DNA from: Actinomadura craniellae
GTDB taxonomy: Bacteria; Actinomycetota; Actinomycetes; Streptosporangiales; Streptosporangiaceae
Direction of reading: 5' to 3'
DNA: 64,000 bases
NCBI RefSeq assembly: GCF_003289645.1
Contig: NZ_QLYX01000001.1
Coordinates: forward strand, 1-64,000
Below the pieces are notes generated by a model, which searched no databases, had not been told where the DNA came from, and worked only from the letters and a program-made list of their open reading frames with translations. The position numbers were made by a program, and so were the translations under genes. Position 1 is the first letter of the stretch; the number at the start of each line of letters is the position of its first letter. Below, piece after piece: positions 1 through 8,778 of this stretch.

Positions 1-9
1 TGGGGCACG

Positions 10-70
10 AGGACCTCCTACGGGTGCGGAGTGGCTGTGTGGTAGCTCCACACCACACCTGGGAGGTCCT
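10..70. repeat. Nested inverted repeat (large hairpin) at the left edge
   Basis: AGGACCTCC at 10-18 is the exact reverse complement of GGAGGTCCT at 62-70. Nested inside, GTGTGG (37-42) pairs with CCACAC (48-53) around a 5-nt loop. The whole can fold into one long, imperfect stem. It lies outside any gene I can support, about 70 bp downstream of the stop of the leftward cyclase-like gene. It could be the terminator of that gene, of a gene beyond the window, or the end of a small mobile element; the sequence does not decide. Confidence 0.5.
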
Positions 71-138
71 CCCTATTTCAACAACATCCGGCCCGTGTCG
101 CCGTCACCAACGTCCATGAGCAGTACATCTAGCCCGGG

Positions 139-1557
139 CTAGCTCCGGCCGGTGGGCGGGTTCGACAGGTACATCCAGCCCTCGGCGGCCATCTCCTTGA
201 CCTGCACGGTGACGCGCTGGTACCGGTCGGGGTCGATGCGCCCGGGGGTCTGCCGGACCGTCGTCTCGTAGACGAAGGCCGAGGTGATGAAGCCCAGGTC
301 GGCGGCGGTCTCGGCGAGCGCGCCCTTGAGGGCGGGAGCGTCCAGCAGCCGGGCGGCGTTGATGATCGCGTACCCGGTCACGCCGGCGTCGTCGGCGACG
401 ACCGGCCCGACGTCCAGCGCGGCCCGCAACTGGATGCGGGTGGCCGGGACCGCCCTGCGGTTGTGCTGCCGCAGGCGGGCGGCCAGGTCCGTCAGGAGCG
501 GGTCGGTGAGCGCGCGGGTGGGCGTTTCGGGGCCGGCGATCACCAGGACTCCGTCGCCCCGGTCCTCGTGGTGGCAGGCGTCCCAGGACAGTCCGCAGTG
601 TTCGAGGGCGTCCCGCAGCAGCGCGTACATGACGTTCCGGACGGTGCGCCGGTCCTCGTCGTCGCGGTGCCGGCCGCCGAATCCGGCGATGTCGGTGTAG
701 AGGATCGAGCAGTTCTGGCCCGCCCAGTGCTCCCGGCCGCCGCCGCGGGCGGGGAGTTCCCCGGTGAGCCGCTGGTAGATCTCGTGTTCCAGCAGGCTGA
801 GCACCCGGGGATGGGCGTTCAGGAACGCCCCGAAGGCCGCGGTGGACACCAGCATGGCGTGTACCGGGCCGAGCGCGCCGACCGTGGCGGAACGGCGCCG
901 CACCAGCAGCGCGGCGCGTTCCCCGATGATGTCGCCGGGCCCGCGCCGGGCGATGAGCCGCTCGCCGCCGGCCCTGGTCAGGATGATTTTCACCTGGCCC
1001 GTCCGGATGATCAGTACGTGGTCGGCGGGCGCCCCCTCCTCCCACAGCACGGCTCCCGCCGGGAAGGTCGCGTCGTGGGCCATCGCGTCCAGCGCGTGCC
1101 GTTCAGCTTGGGTGAGCCGCAGCCAGAACGGAAGGGCGTCCCCGGGACCGGCGCCGCCCAGGGCGTCCTCGTGGGCGGGCGGCCCGGCGGGCCCGGGGAC
1201 GGGCACGTCCGGCGGGCGGGTCGTACCGGCCGGGGGGAGGGCCGGACCGTGTCCGTCGCCGGTGCGGCGGAAGATCGCGGTGAAGGCCGCGGCGTCGCTC
1301 GCCTTGAGCGCCCGTACCTCCTCCACCGTCGTGGCGACCTCGCGCCCTCTGCTGGTCAGCTCCATCTGGTTGCGGGTGAAGCCCGCGACGGGGACGGCGG
1401 CCAGCATCAGCACGCCGGCGACGCAGGCGCCGAGGCCACCGGCGACCAGGCCGCCGGCGACGAGGGCCGACGGGATGCCGGCGAGCAGCACGAGCAGCCT
1501 CAGGTGGGCAGCCACGCGTGACCGACGGGACCCGCCGGGGGTGCGCGTCCGTGTCAT
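139..1557 (-). CDS. Membrane protein with cyclic-nucleotide-binding and nucleotidyl-cyclase-like domains
   Basis: 472 residues. Two hydrophobic helices lie at about 19-61, then a linker, a Crp-type cNMP-binding fold at about 150-260 (FPAGAVLWEEG, then GDIIGE), and a class III cyclase-like domain at about 280-465. The latter keeps the first metal Asp in YTDIAGFG and a GDG turn in EDRGDGVLVI, but I cannot see a clear set of base-specifying and transition-state residues, so activity is doubtful. The ATG at 1557 follows a GGGGG-type ribosome site; an open frame runs further upstream but has no such site. It is divergent from an XRE regulator. A sensor in which a bound nucleotide controls the cyclase-like module is inference. 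A shorter, similar cyclase-like protein lies at 58014-58661. Confidence 0.75.
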   Translation of the reverse strand: MTRTRTPGGSRRSRVAAHLRLLVLLAGIPSALVAGGLVAGGLGACVAGVLMLAAVPVAGFTRNQMELTSRGREVATTVEEVRALKASDAAAFTAIFRRTGDGHGPALPPAGTTRPPDVPVPGPAGPPAHEDALGGAGPGDALPFWLRLTQAERHALDAMAHDATFPAGAVLWEEGAPADHVLIIRTGQVKIILTRAGGERLIARRGPGDIIGERAALLVRRRSATVGALGPVHAMLVSTAAFGAFLNAHPRVLSLLEHEIYQRLTGELPARGGGREHWAGQNCSILYTDIAGFGGRHRDDEDRRTVRNVMYALLRDALEHCGLSWDACHHEDRGDGVLVIAGPETPTRALTDPLLTDLAARLRQHNRRAVPATRIQLRAALDVGPVVADDAGVTGYAIINAARLLDAPALKGALAETAADLGFITSAFVYETTVRQTPGRIDPDRYQRVTVQVKEMAAEGWMYLSNPPTGRS

Positions 1558-2040
1558 GCCCGCCCCCTCATCCGGGCGGGCCGGGACGGCCGGGGGAGGG
1601 GACGGCGGCCGGACGTGGCGGGCCCGTTGGGACGTGCCGGTCGGGGTGTGGGCGCATCGGGGGTTCCCTGTGCGGAGCGGTGGGGAGGGGCGGGAATGGG
1701 AATGCACGGCCGGTTCTCCGGTTCCCTCCGCGGCGCGGATCCGAGGCGGCTCCCGTGCGCCCGGATTCGCGATCTTCGCGAAGATGGTGTTTCTTAACGT
1801 CTCATGGCAACTGATGTCTCTATGTCTTATACCGTGATGCTACCTTGCATACACTAACCCGACTGTATGAAATAGGACAGAACGCTCGGGGGAGCAATGC
1901 ATGGAGGATCGGTGCATGGAAGCCATGTGTGCCGTGCCCTGGCGCCGGGTTGTAGTCTGAGATGGCCCCTGCTGTCGGCTGGCCTCCGGCTATCTGGCTG
2001 AACTTTGGCATCCTGTGACTACGGAGAGTGTGATCCATAT
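1558..2040. other. 483-bp divergent intergenic region
   Basis: Control region between the cyclase-like gene and the XRE regulator. The half next to the XRE gene (about 1786-1880) is much richer in A+T than the surroundings and probably holds promoters. It contains a 14-bp palindrome (1772-1785) and a direct repeat of TGCATGGA at 1898 and 1913. I see no convincing gene in it. Confidence 0.5.
1772..1785. promoter_or_regulatory. Perfect 14-bp palindrome, candidate operator
   Basis: ATCTTCGCGAAGAT reads the same on both strands. It sits at the edge of the A+T-rich part of the divergent region upstream of the XRE gene. An operator for that regulator or another dimeric protein is inference. Confidence 0.4.
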
Positions 2041-2913
2041 ATGGCGACCGGCTACGGACCTGTTGTCCAGAGCGCGCTGCTCAGGAATGAGCTTGTACGG
2101 CTGCGCAGGGAAAGGAAGCTGACGCAGGAGCAGGTGGCGCGGGATCTGGAGTGGTCGCCCAGCAAGTTGATCCGCATCGAGGGCGGCAAGACGAGCATCA
2201 CCAAGTCCGACCTCCAGGTGCTGCTGCTCCAGTACGGGGTCACCGGCGGTGAGCAGGCCGACCGGCTCCAGGAGCTCGCCCGGGGGGCCCGGGAGCCCGC
2301 CTGGTGGAACATCTACCGGGGGCAGATCCCCGACATCTTCTACGCCTTCCTCGGTTACGAGGCCGGGATGTCCTATCTGCGCGACTACCAGGGGTCGGTG
2401 ATCCCGGGCCTGCTGCAGACCCCCGAGTACGCCGAGATCATCACCTCCGGCGCGGTGGGGCCGGTGGAGGTCGGCACCGTGGTCCGGATCAGGCTGCAAC
2501 GCCAGCAGGAGGTCGCGCAGCGCGAGAATCCGCCGGAGCGCACCTACATCCTGGACGAGGCCGTGATCAGGCGGCACGTCGGAGTGAAGCGCGACCCCGG
2601 CATCATGCCGGCCCAACTCGCCCATCTCGCTCGGATCGCCCGTGAGGACGACCACGTGACGGTCAGGGTGATCCCCTTCAGCGTCGGTGCCCATCCGGGC
2701 ATGCGGGAGGGGTCCTTCGCGGTGCTGGAGTTCGAGGCCGGCCTCAGCGACGTGCTCTACCAGGAGGGCGGGCGAGGTCCGAGCGTCATGTTCACGGGCG
2801 ACGACCCCCTCATCTCCGACTACCGCGATGCCTTCGAGATCCTCCGTGAGGAGTCGCTGTCCCCGGAGAAGTCGGTGGCTCTGATCGAAGAGGCCGCCGA
2901 GGCCATGATGTAG
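2041..2913 (+). CDS. XRE-family transcriptional regulator with DUF5753 domain
   Basis: 290 residues. An N-terminal helix-turn-helix at about 13-68 carries LRRERKLTQEQVARDLEWSP, followed by a C-terminal DUF5753-type domain (LGYEAGMSYLRDYQGSVIPG, later VIPFSVGAHPG). I take ATG 2041, with GGAGAG 12 bp upstream; the frame also opens at a TTG 36 bp earlier. A DUF397 protein follows 233 bp downstream on the same strand. This XRE-DUF397 pairing is a hallmark of the whiJ-like loci of sporulating actinomycetes, where the small protein is thought to act with the regulator. A second such pair lies at 42045-43250. Confidence 0.9.
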   Translation: MATGYGPVVQSALLRNELVRLRRERKLTQEQVARDLEWSPSKLIRIEGGKTSITKSDLQVLLLQYGVTGGEQADRLQELARGAREPAWWNIYRGQIPDIFYAFLGYEAGMSYLRDYQGSVIPGLLQTPEYAEIITSGAVGPVEVGTVVRIRLQRQQEVAQRENPPERTYILDEAVIRRHVGVKRDPGIMPAQLAHLARIAREDDHVTVRVIPFSVGAHPGMREGSFAVLEFEAGLSDVLYQEGGRGPSVMFTGDDPLISDYRDAFEILREESLSPEKSVALIEEAAEAMM

Positions 2914-3146
2914 GGAGAGGGGAGATCGTCCGCTGAGTGAATAAACAGGCGGTTGTCGCCTCAAAGCGAAGAATCTGATCTTGTGCGGTGTATAGGCGGA
3001 CAAGGTTCTTCGTTTTACACTCTGATCGGGAAATCTCTCCACAGGGTCGTGGGCCCCTTGTTTCGCCTGCTCAGTTCTCCGAGTGTGGCGCGCTCTTCGA
3101 TCTCACGGCGAAGCAAGCCTGCTCGCTCGGGATGGAAGGTCGACAT

Positions 3147-3365
3147 ATGACGGTGGAGCCGAACCGGTCTACTGCGCCGGCCTGGCGCAAGAGCAGCCGC
3201 TCGCCGAACGTGGACTGCGTAGAGGTCGCCTCCCTCCGCGGAGCGGTCGCGGTTCGGGACTCCCGCGACCCGCAGGGGCCGGTGATCCTCCTTGCCGCGG
3301 CGGAGTGGCGGGCGCTCCTCACCGGAATCGGTGCCGGAGACTTCGACCCGGAGCGGGCCCGGTGA
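3147..3365 (+). CDS. DUF397 domain-containing protein
   Basis: 72 residues. It shows the family signature: WRKSSRS near the N-terminus, CVEVA, then AVRDSRDPQGPVI and a W-x-A-L motif. ATG 3147 has GGAAGG 7 bp upstream. The family is almost confined to actinobacteria and is usually encoded beside XRE/DUF5753 regulators, as here. A modulator of the upstream regulator is the family hypothesis, not shown by sequence. Confidence 0.9.
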   Translation: MTVEPNRSTAPAWRKSSRSPNVDCVEVASLRGAVAVRDSRDPQGPVILLAAAEWRALLTGIGAGDFDPERAR

Positions 3366-3371
3366 GCGCCC

Positions 3372-3403
3372 CCGGCCCCGCGGTCAGCTGCCCACGGGGC
3401 CGG
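3372..3403. terminator. Hairpin between convergent genes
   Basis: CCGGCCCCG (3372-3380) pairs perfectly with CGGGGCCGG (3395-3403) around a 14-nt loop, just after the DUF397 stop and before the convergent kinase stop. There is no clear U-tract. Confidence 0.45.
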
Positions 3404-3456
3404 CGAAGCTGCGGCGGCGGGCCGGGGAGCCGAAGGGCGGTTCGAAGGACCCCGCG

Positions 3457-5133
3457 CTAGCCCTCCGGGCTTTCGTTCAGCAGCACGATCACCTGGGCCG
3501 CCACCGTGGGGTCCATGCCGGCCAGGATCTCGGCGGCCAGCGCGGCGTCGGTGGCGGCCAGGACGGCGGCCGTCGCCCGGGGACGCACGTGGTTCAGCAC
3601 CCGGCAGACCCGGGGGACGAACCGCGTAGGCCGACCGGAACCGGGCGGCGGTGCGGGCCGGGCCGACTGCGCGGACCGGGTGAACATGGCTTCGATCACC
3701 GGCACGGCGGTATCCGTGTCGGGTGCCAGCGCCTCCACCACCAGCGCGGCGGGACGCAGGCTCATCCGCGTGAGGATTTCGGCGGCCCGGGCGGGTCCCA
3801 GCAGCGGCAGCAGCGTCACCGCGGTCCGTGTCCGAGCGTGATCGAAGATGCCGCTCACGGCCCGTGCCGGCATGAGGCGCAGGAGGGCGGCGAAGCGTTC
3901 CAGGTCGCCCGCGGCACCGACGATGGCCGCCGCGGGCTTGTCCTCCATCCGGGCCAGGATCTTGGCGGCGTGATCGGGCGGAAGGGAAATCAGGACTCGC
4001 GCCGCCGTCTGCGGCAGCGCATGACCCAGGACGCCGCCCGCGTTCTCCACGGACATCACGCCGATCACCGCTGCCGCGGCGGGCCCGGCCGACAACCTGT
4101 CCAGCATGTCACCGGCCCTGCGGTGACCCGCCCGGTACAGGATCTCGGCGGCCTTGGCCGGCTCCTTCTCGGCGATGGCCGCGAACCGGGAACGCGGGCC
4201 CGTCGGAGTGGACGGGTCCGGGGTGGGCGTGGGCGGCGGTGTCGGCGACGTTCGGCTGTCCGGCGGTGGCGGCCCGGGCTTTCCGCCGTTCCCCGGTCGG
4301 CGCGTCGGGGGGCCCGCCGCGATCGGCCCGAGCCGTTCCAGGGCCTCCCGCGCGCCGATCCGGGTGCGCGGGTTCTTGTCGAGCAACCGGAGGATCACCT
4401 CGGCGAGCCGGTCCGGGCGCGGCAGCGGCGGGGGGGCCTCGTGCAGGATGGCGGCGATGGTGGCGGCCTCGTCCCCGCGGCGGAAGGGTGACCGGCCGGT
4501 CGCGGCATGGTAGAGGGTCACTCCCAGCGACCAGAGGTCGGAGGGCTCCTCCGCGGGCGAGCGGTGGGCGAACCGTTCGGGGGCGATGAACTCGAAGGTC
4601 CCCACCAGCCGGCCCGTCCGTGTGATCGTCTCCTGGCCCGCGATGGTCGCGATTCCGAAGTCGACGAGGACGGCCTCGTTCGACTCCTGCTCGACGAGGA
4701 CGTTGGAGGGCTTGACGTCGCGATGCACCACGCCCACGGTGTGGGCGGCGCTCAGCGCTTCGAGCATGGCCCGGCCGATCCGGGCGATCCCGGATTCGTC
4801 GAGCGCCGGATGACGTCGGCTGATCAGGTCGTCGAGCGACCGGCCGTCGATGTACTCCATCACGATCCACGGGTCGTCGTCCTCGTCGAAGACGTCGTAG
4901 ATCGTGATGATGTTGCGGTGCCGTCCGAGCCGGGCGACGGCCCGGGCCTCCCGCTTGGCCCGGGCCCGGAGGTCGTCGAGTTCCCGGCCGCGCCGGGCGC
5001 GCTGCGAGAGGAGGATCTCCTTGAGCGCCACCCGGCGGCCGAGGGTCTCGTCGTGGGCGAGCCAGACGCTGCCCATCCCGCCCTCGCCCAGCTTCCGCAG
5101 CAGCCGGTAACGACCCGCGACGTAGTCGGTCAT
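3457..5133 (-). CDS. Ser/Thr protein kinase with C-terminal MgtE-N-like helical repeats
   Basis: 558 residues. The kinase domain spans about 8-270: glycine loop GEGGMGSV (16-23), catalytic Lys38, HRD 137-139, DFG 158-160 and APE 184-186, so it looks active. A Pro/Thr-rich linker (about 275-305) leads to an all-alpha region (about 310-555) with repeated A-A-x-I-L-x-x-M/L elements (AAEILYRAG, AAKILARM, AAEILTRM, AAEILAGM), resembling the N-terminal domain of MgtE/FliG-type proteins. There are no PASTA repeats and no obvious membrane helix, so this is not a PknB-type kinase. The next gene upstream on the strand, DUF4407, ends 34 bp before this start, suggesting one transcript. I infer it belongs with the divergent GTPase operon. 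Confidence 0.88.
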   Translation of the reverse strand: MTDYVAGRYRLLRKLGEGGMGSVWLAHDETLGRRVALKEILLSQRARRGRELDDLRARAKREARAVARLGRHRNIITIYDVFDEDDDPWIVMEYIDGRSLDDLISRRHPALDESGIARIGRAMLEALSAAHTVGVVHRDVKPSNVLVEQESNEAVLVDFGIATIAGQETITRTGRLVGTFEFIAPERFAHRSPAEEPSDLWSLGVTLYHAATGRSPFRRGDEAATIAAILHEAPPPLPRPDRLAEVILRLLDKNPRTRIGAREALERLGPIAAGPPTRRPGNGGKPGPPPPDSRTSPTPPPTPTPDPSTPTGPRSRFAAIAEKEPAKAAEILYRAGHRRAGDMLDRLSAGPAAAAVIGVMSVENAGGVLGHALPQTAARVLISLPPDHAAKILARMEDKPAAAIVGAAGDLERFAALLRLMPARAVSGIFDHARTRTAVTLLPLLGPARAAEILTRMSLRPAALVVEALAPDTDTAVPVIEAMFTRSAQSARPAPPPGSGRPTRFVPRVCRVLNHVRPRATAAVLAATDAALAAEILAGMDPTVAAQVIVLLNESPEG

Positions 5134-5167
5134 GGGGACCTTTCGTGTTCGTGTCCCGTGGTGCGCG

Positions 5168-6634
5168 TCAGTTCCGCCACTCGTCCGAGGGCCGGTGCCA
5201 GGGGGAGCCGAGGTCGAGGTCGTCGTCGAGGGCCCCGGTGTCGGTTCCGCCGACCGGCGCCCCGTTGGGAGGCGGCACGTCCCTCGGATCGCGGGGCGCG
5301 GAGGAGCGCGGCTCGGACTCGAACTGGTCGGTCATCCGGCGCAGCCGGTCGTCCTCCCAGGGATCGTGCGGCCCCTGGGCGGAGAAGGGGGCGGACTGGC
5401 CGTCGCCCGCCCAGGGATCCTCGTGCAGCGGCGTGGTGGGACGCGGTGGCCGCGGCGGCGGGACGGGGTCGTCCCAGATCTTCTCGATGGATTCCTGGCC
5501 GCCCAGGATCTTGTCCATCTGATCCTGCTTGATGTGCTCCTCGGCCACCCGCATCTGCGCGTTTTCCTTAATCTTGCGGATCTTGTCGTAGTTGCTGGGC
5601 GGGCCGAACGTCTGCATCAGCTTCACAATGATCGGCAGACACTCGATGGCCATGATGAAGGCCAGCAGGATGAGGCGCGCGGAGTTCAGGGTGTCGTTGG
5701 TCTTGGCCACCTCATCGAGGGCCTTGAGCCGGATCAGCAGCCCGGTGGACGCCTTGTTCTTGGCCTCGAAGGCCGTTTGGGCGGCCTGCTGTTGGTCGCG
5801 TAGCGCGGTGAGGCGCTCCTGGGCTTTGGGCAGTTCCTTCCGCGCATAGTCGAGGCGGGTGGCCCGGCTGTTTCTGTCGCCGGCGGTGAGTTCCTTCTTG
5901 CGGTCCTCGATCTGCCTGTTCAGGCTGCTCAGCCGGGCTTGGGCCTGGTCGTGCTTCTTTTTGGTGGCGTTGGCCAACGGCCCCTGACCGGCGTTGCATG
6001 TCCGGCCGTTGTAGGACCCGTCGAGTTGGCATCGCCATTCCGCGTAGAGGGCATCCACCGTCTTCTGCTGGTCATCGCGCTGTACGGTCAGCCCGCGCAC
6101 TTTCGGATCGGTGTTGGGGTCGATGCTGTCGGTGCCGCGGGATGTGATGACCTTCTGCAAGCCGTCGACTTCCCGCTGGCGCTGCGTGATCTCTTTACCG
6201 ACGTTGCCGCGCTGCTGCTCCGCGAGGAACTTGTCGGATTCGGCTCGCTGGATCTGGGAGATCTGGGCTTCGATTTCCGGCCGGAATATCTGAAGTACCA
6301 GGGGGTGGGATATGACGATGCCGAAAAGCAGGGCGAGGAGGAGCCGGGGAACGGCCGTCATAATGTTCTTCCAGGCCTTTTCCTGGCCCTGGATCGACCC
6401 CACCAGCCAGCGGTCGAGGCTCATGATCGCAAGCCCCCAGAGCATCCCGGCGCCGAGGGCCAGGGGCAGGGGGACGTTCAGTGCCGTGTTCAGGGCGAAG
6501 ACCATGGAGATGGCCGCCATGCAGGCGGTGATGAGGACGGCGCTGCCGATGCCTTCGTACTTGCCGCGGTCGGTCGGGCATTCGGCGAGGATTTCGGCCT
6601 GGGCTCCGGAGAGCCATATCAGAAAGCGTCTCAC
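5168..6634 (-). CDS. DUF4407 membrane protein with long coiled coil
   Basis: 488 residues. Hydrophobic helices lie at about 28-51, 58-77, 91-117 and 315-340. Between the third and fourth is a long charged coiled coil (about 118-310) with two cysteines (CQLDG, TCNAG). The tail (about 390-488) is acidic and Pro-rich. The order (RFLIWLSGA start, LDRWLVGSI, coiled coil, last helix) fits DUF4407, a family of unknown function. It opens the two-gene unit with the kinase; its acidic tail could be a phosphorylation or docking platform (inference). Confidence 0.85.
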   Translation of the reverse strand: MRRFLIWLSGAQAEILAECPTDRGKYEGIGSAVLITACMAAISMVFALNTALNVPLPLALGAGMLWGLAIMSLDRWLVGSIQGQEKAWKNIMTAVPRLLLALLFGIVISHPLVLQIFRPEIEAQISQIQRAESDKFLAEQQRGNVGKEITQRQREVDGLQKVITSRGTDSIDPNTDPKVRGLTVQRDDQQKTVDALYAEWRCQLDGSYNGRTCNAGQGPLANATKKKHDQAQARLSSLNRQIEDRKKELTAGDRNSRATRLDYARKELPKAQERLTALRDQQQAAQTAFEAKNKASTGLLIRLKALDEVAKTNDTLNSARLILLAFIMAIECLPIIVKLMQTFGPPSNYDKIRKIKENAQMRVAEEHIKQDQMDKILGGQESIEKIWDDPVPPPRPPRPTTPLHEDPWAGDGQSAPFSAQGPHDPWEDDRLRRMTDQFESEPRSSAPRDPRDVPPPNGAPVGGTDTGALDDDLDLGSPWHRPSDEWRN

Positions 6635-6972
6635 ATGCTGCTCTTTCTTGCGTGTTTGGTTATAGACGAACCGCGGAATAAGGGTTGGCCGAAACCCACT
6701 TGCGAAGGTTCCCCGTGCAAGATCGACGCTCGTTGCCCCGTTACCCCGTTGCCCCTGCGTGCCGGTGAAGCTCTAGTTTGCCCCCACTTGCATACCTTAC
6801 TTGTGTTACTTAAAGGTATTCCGGGACTGTGTAACATTACGCACTCGTGGCCCGGTTGTGGGTGTGTATGTTTTGATAGCTATCGGGCTCTACTGGTCAT
6901 AGGGGTGCATGGCCAATATGTGGGGGCGAGTTCCGGCATGGCCGGAATGTACATGAGGAGTCAGGCGCGGGG
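6635..6972. other. 338-bp divergent control region of the GTPase locus
   Basis: It separates the leftward DUF4407-kinase unit from the rightward vWA-GTPase-GAP1-Hsp70 operon. It is richer in A+T than its flanks, especially about 6780-6900. It holds GATAGCTATC (6875-6884) and a spaced palindrome (6931-6947). No gene is supported. Confidence 0.5.
6931..6947. promoter_or_regulatory. Spaced palindrome upstream of the vWA gene
   Basis: TTCCGGC (6931-6937) and GCCGGAA (6941-6947) are perfect arms around ATG. They lie 25 bp upstream of the first start of the operon and may be an operator or a short 5'-leader hairpin. Confidence 0.4.
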
Positions 6973-8778
6973 ATGAGATCGTCGATTCCGGCAGATTCGG
7001 AAGAACCCACCTCCATGGGATGTCCGGTCTGCAACCGGAAAATCGAGACGGGCCCGGCCTGCCGGCACTGCGGGTGGGCGCTGGAGACGCCCTGGTGGTT
7101 CGCCGACGAGCCCGAGGCCGAACAGCGCCGTTTCGACGAGCGGCTGGCCCGGGCCCGCCGTGCCTTCGACGCCGTCGCGATGGCGCGTGTCTCCCCGATC
7201 GAGGGCCGCTGGAGCCGCTGCATCCGAGGCGGAGCGCCGGACGAGCGGGAGTGGGCCCAGGCGGTGCGGGCCGCGCGCCCCGCCCAGCGGCCCGCCGATG
7301 TCGCACCGCAGGAGGCACTGTCGGACGCGCTCGCCGACCTGGGCGGTGAAGACGGCCTGACCGTAATCGAGGTCGGCGGGCAGGGGATCGCCGTGTTCGC
7401 CGTGTCCCCGGACCGGCAGGGCGCGCTGCGCGGCGGGCCCGCGGGTGCGCCGGCCCCGTGGACCGAACTGCTGCCGATGCTGGCGGCGGCCCCGGAGGAA
7501 CGGTCCTTCCAACTCGCCGGCGGTCTCGCCGGGTTCGACCACGACCGCCTGTGGGCGGCGCTGGAGACCGCCGTCCTGGAGATCGCCGGAACCCTCCCGG
7601 AGGGCCCCACCGTCGTGCTGTGCGGGGTACCGGGCTGGCCGGTGCCGGAACGCGCCGTGGAACTGCTACGGCTGAACCGCACCGGTGCCCAGGTCGTCCG
7701 GGGCGCCCTGCCGGAGATCGGCGGCCTGCTCGACGAGCTGATCGCGGCGGGTCCGCTGCGCCAGGCGTACGAACTCGTGCTGGCCGTGGTGGACCCGGAG
7801 TCCCGGCGGATCGGGCTACGCTCCCGCCCGCTGTTCTCCGCCGGTGCCCGGACCGGCGACGAGGCGTCGCTGACGGTGTACTGCGCGCCGTCCGACGCCG
7901 ACGGCACGGTGTTCGCCGTGGTCACCTGGAAGGGCAACCGCGAGCCGCGTCCCCTGTCGGTCTCCTCGGTGAAGCTGCCGCCCGGACCGCACCAGGTCCG
8001 GGCGGTGCTGGAGGCCGCCGGCCGGATCCGCTTCCTGGAGCCCGCGGGTCTGTCCCCCGACCCCCGGTCATGGGCCACGCTCGTCGGCCTGGTGCCCGAA
8101 CGCTACGACCCCCCGGCCCCCGCGGTCGACCTGATCTGCGCGGTGGAACTGGCGGGTGACCGGGACGACGTGGAGGCCCGGCTGCGGCTGCTCCGCGGGC
8201 TGGTCAAACTGCTGGACGGGGAGGCGGCCGAGCCCGGGCGGCTCAGGATCGCGCTGCTGGGCTACGGCGCCCACGCCTTCGACTCCCGGCTGGGGGAGGG
8301 GAAGGTCGTCCGCGGCGCCTGGCTGGCGCCTCCCGCGGAGGTGCTGGGCTCGATCTCGCGGCTGCGGTACGCCGGGCCGGGATACCCGGCGGCCGCCCCG
8401 GTGGAGGACATGCTCGTCCAGGTGGCGGGGCGATGGCGGCCCGCTGACGGGCGCAAGGCCGTCCTGCTGACCGTCGGCGGCCGGTCGCCGCACCCGGCCG
8501 AGGCGGGCGAGCACGCCGTTCACCCCTGCCCGCACGGCCATGACTGGGACCGGCTGCTGGGCCGGCTCGAACGCGCCGGCCTCGCCCGGGTGGCCGTGGT
8601 CGACCGACCGCAGGGCGGCGCCCAGAACGTGTGGCCGCGGCTGGGGGACACCGCCCTGCACGGCCTCGCGGACGCGGACCCCCGACAGCTCGGCATCGAC
8701 ATCGGCGTCCTGGCGCCGCGCGACAGCAGACTCCCTTTTCCCCTGCCGACGAAAACGAGGTATGCCGATGAACCATGA
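6973..8778 (+). CDS. Zinc-ribbon protein with degenerate C-terminal vWA-like domain
   Basis: 601 residues. A treble-clef or ribbon-like CPVC...CRHC zinc site lies at about 16-34. The middle is unassigned. The region from about 375 to 540 follows a vWA fold: VDLICAVELAG at the first strand, ALLGYGAH, then YAGPGYPAAAPVEDML, and VLLTVGGRSPHP at the position where active vWA domains have T-D-x-P-P-H. The MIDAS metal residues (DxSxS and the late Asp) are replaced, so the domain probably binds a partner rather than metal. I take ATG 6973 with GAGGAG 12 bp upstream; ATG 7015 is an alternative. The gene overlaps the GTPase by 11 bp. In known ternary systems a vWA protein, an NTPase and a GAP1/vMAP protein act together. 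Confidence 0.7.
   Translation: MRSSIPADSEEPTSMGCPVCNRKIETGPACRHCGWALETPWWFADEPEAEQRRFDERLARARRAFDAVAMARVSPIEGRWSRCIRGGAPDEREWAQAVRAARPAQRPADVAPQEALSDALADLGGEDGLTVIEVGGQGIAVFAVSPDRQGALRGGPAGAPAPWTELLPMLAAAPEERSFQLAGGLAGFDHDRLWAALETAVLEIAGTLPEGPTVVLCGVPGWPVPERAVELLRLNRTGAQVVRGALPEIGGLLDELIAAGPLRQAYELVLAVVDPESRRIGLRSRPLFSAGARTGDEASLTVYCAPSDADGTVFAVVTWKGNREPRPLSVSSVKLPPGPHQVRAVLEAAGRIRFLEPAGLSPDPRSWATLVGLVPERYDPPAPAVDLICAVELAGDRDDVEARLRLLRGLVKLLDGEAAEPGRLRIALLGYGAHAFDSRLGEGKVVRGAWLAPPAEVLGSISRLRYAGPGYPAAAPVEDMLVQVAGRWRPADGRKAVLLTVGGRSPHPAEAGEHAVHPCPHGHDWDRLLGRLERAGLARVAVVDRPQGGAQNVWPRLGDTALHGLADADPRQLGIDIGVLAPRDSRLPFPLPTKTRYADEP

Noticed and set aside
1897-2001. 34-codon ORF with a GGGGGAG site upstream of the XRE gene
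   Set aside because: Spacing to the ATG is only 2-3 bp, codon bias is poor and no modification genes are near.
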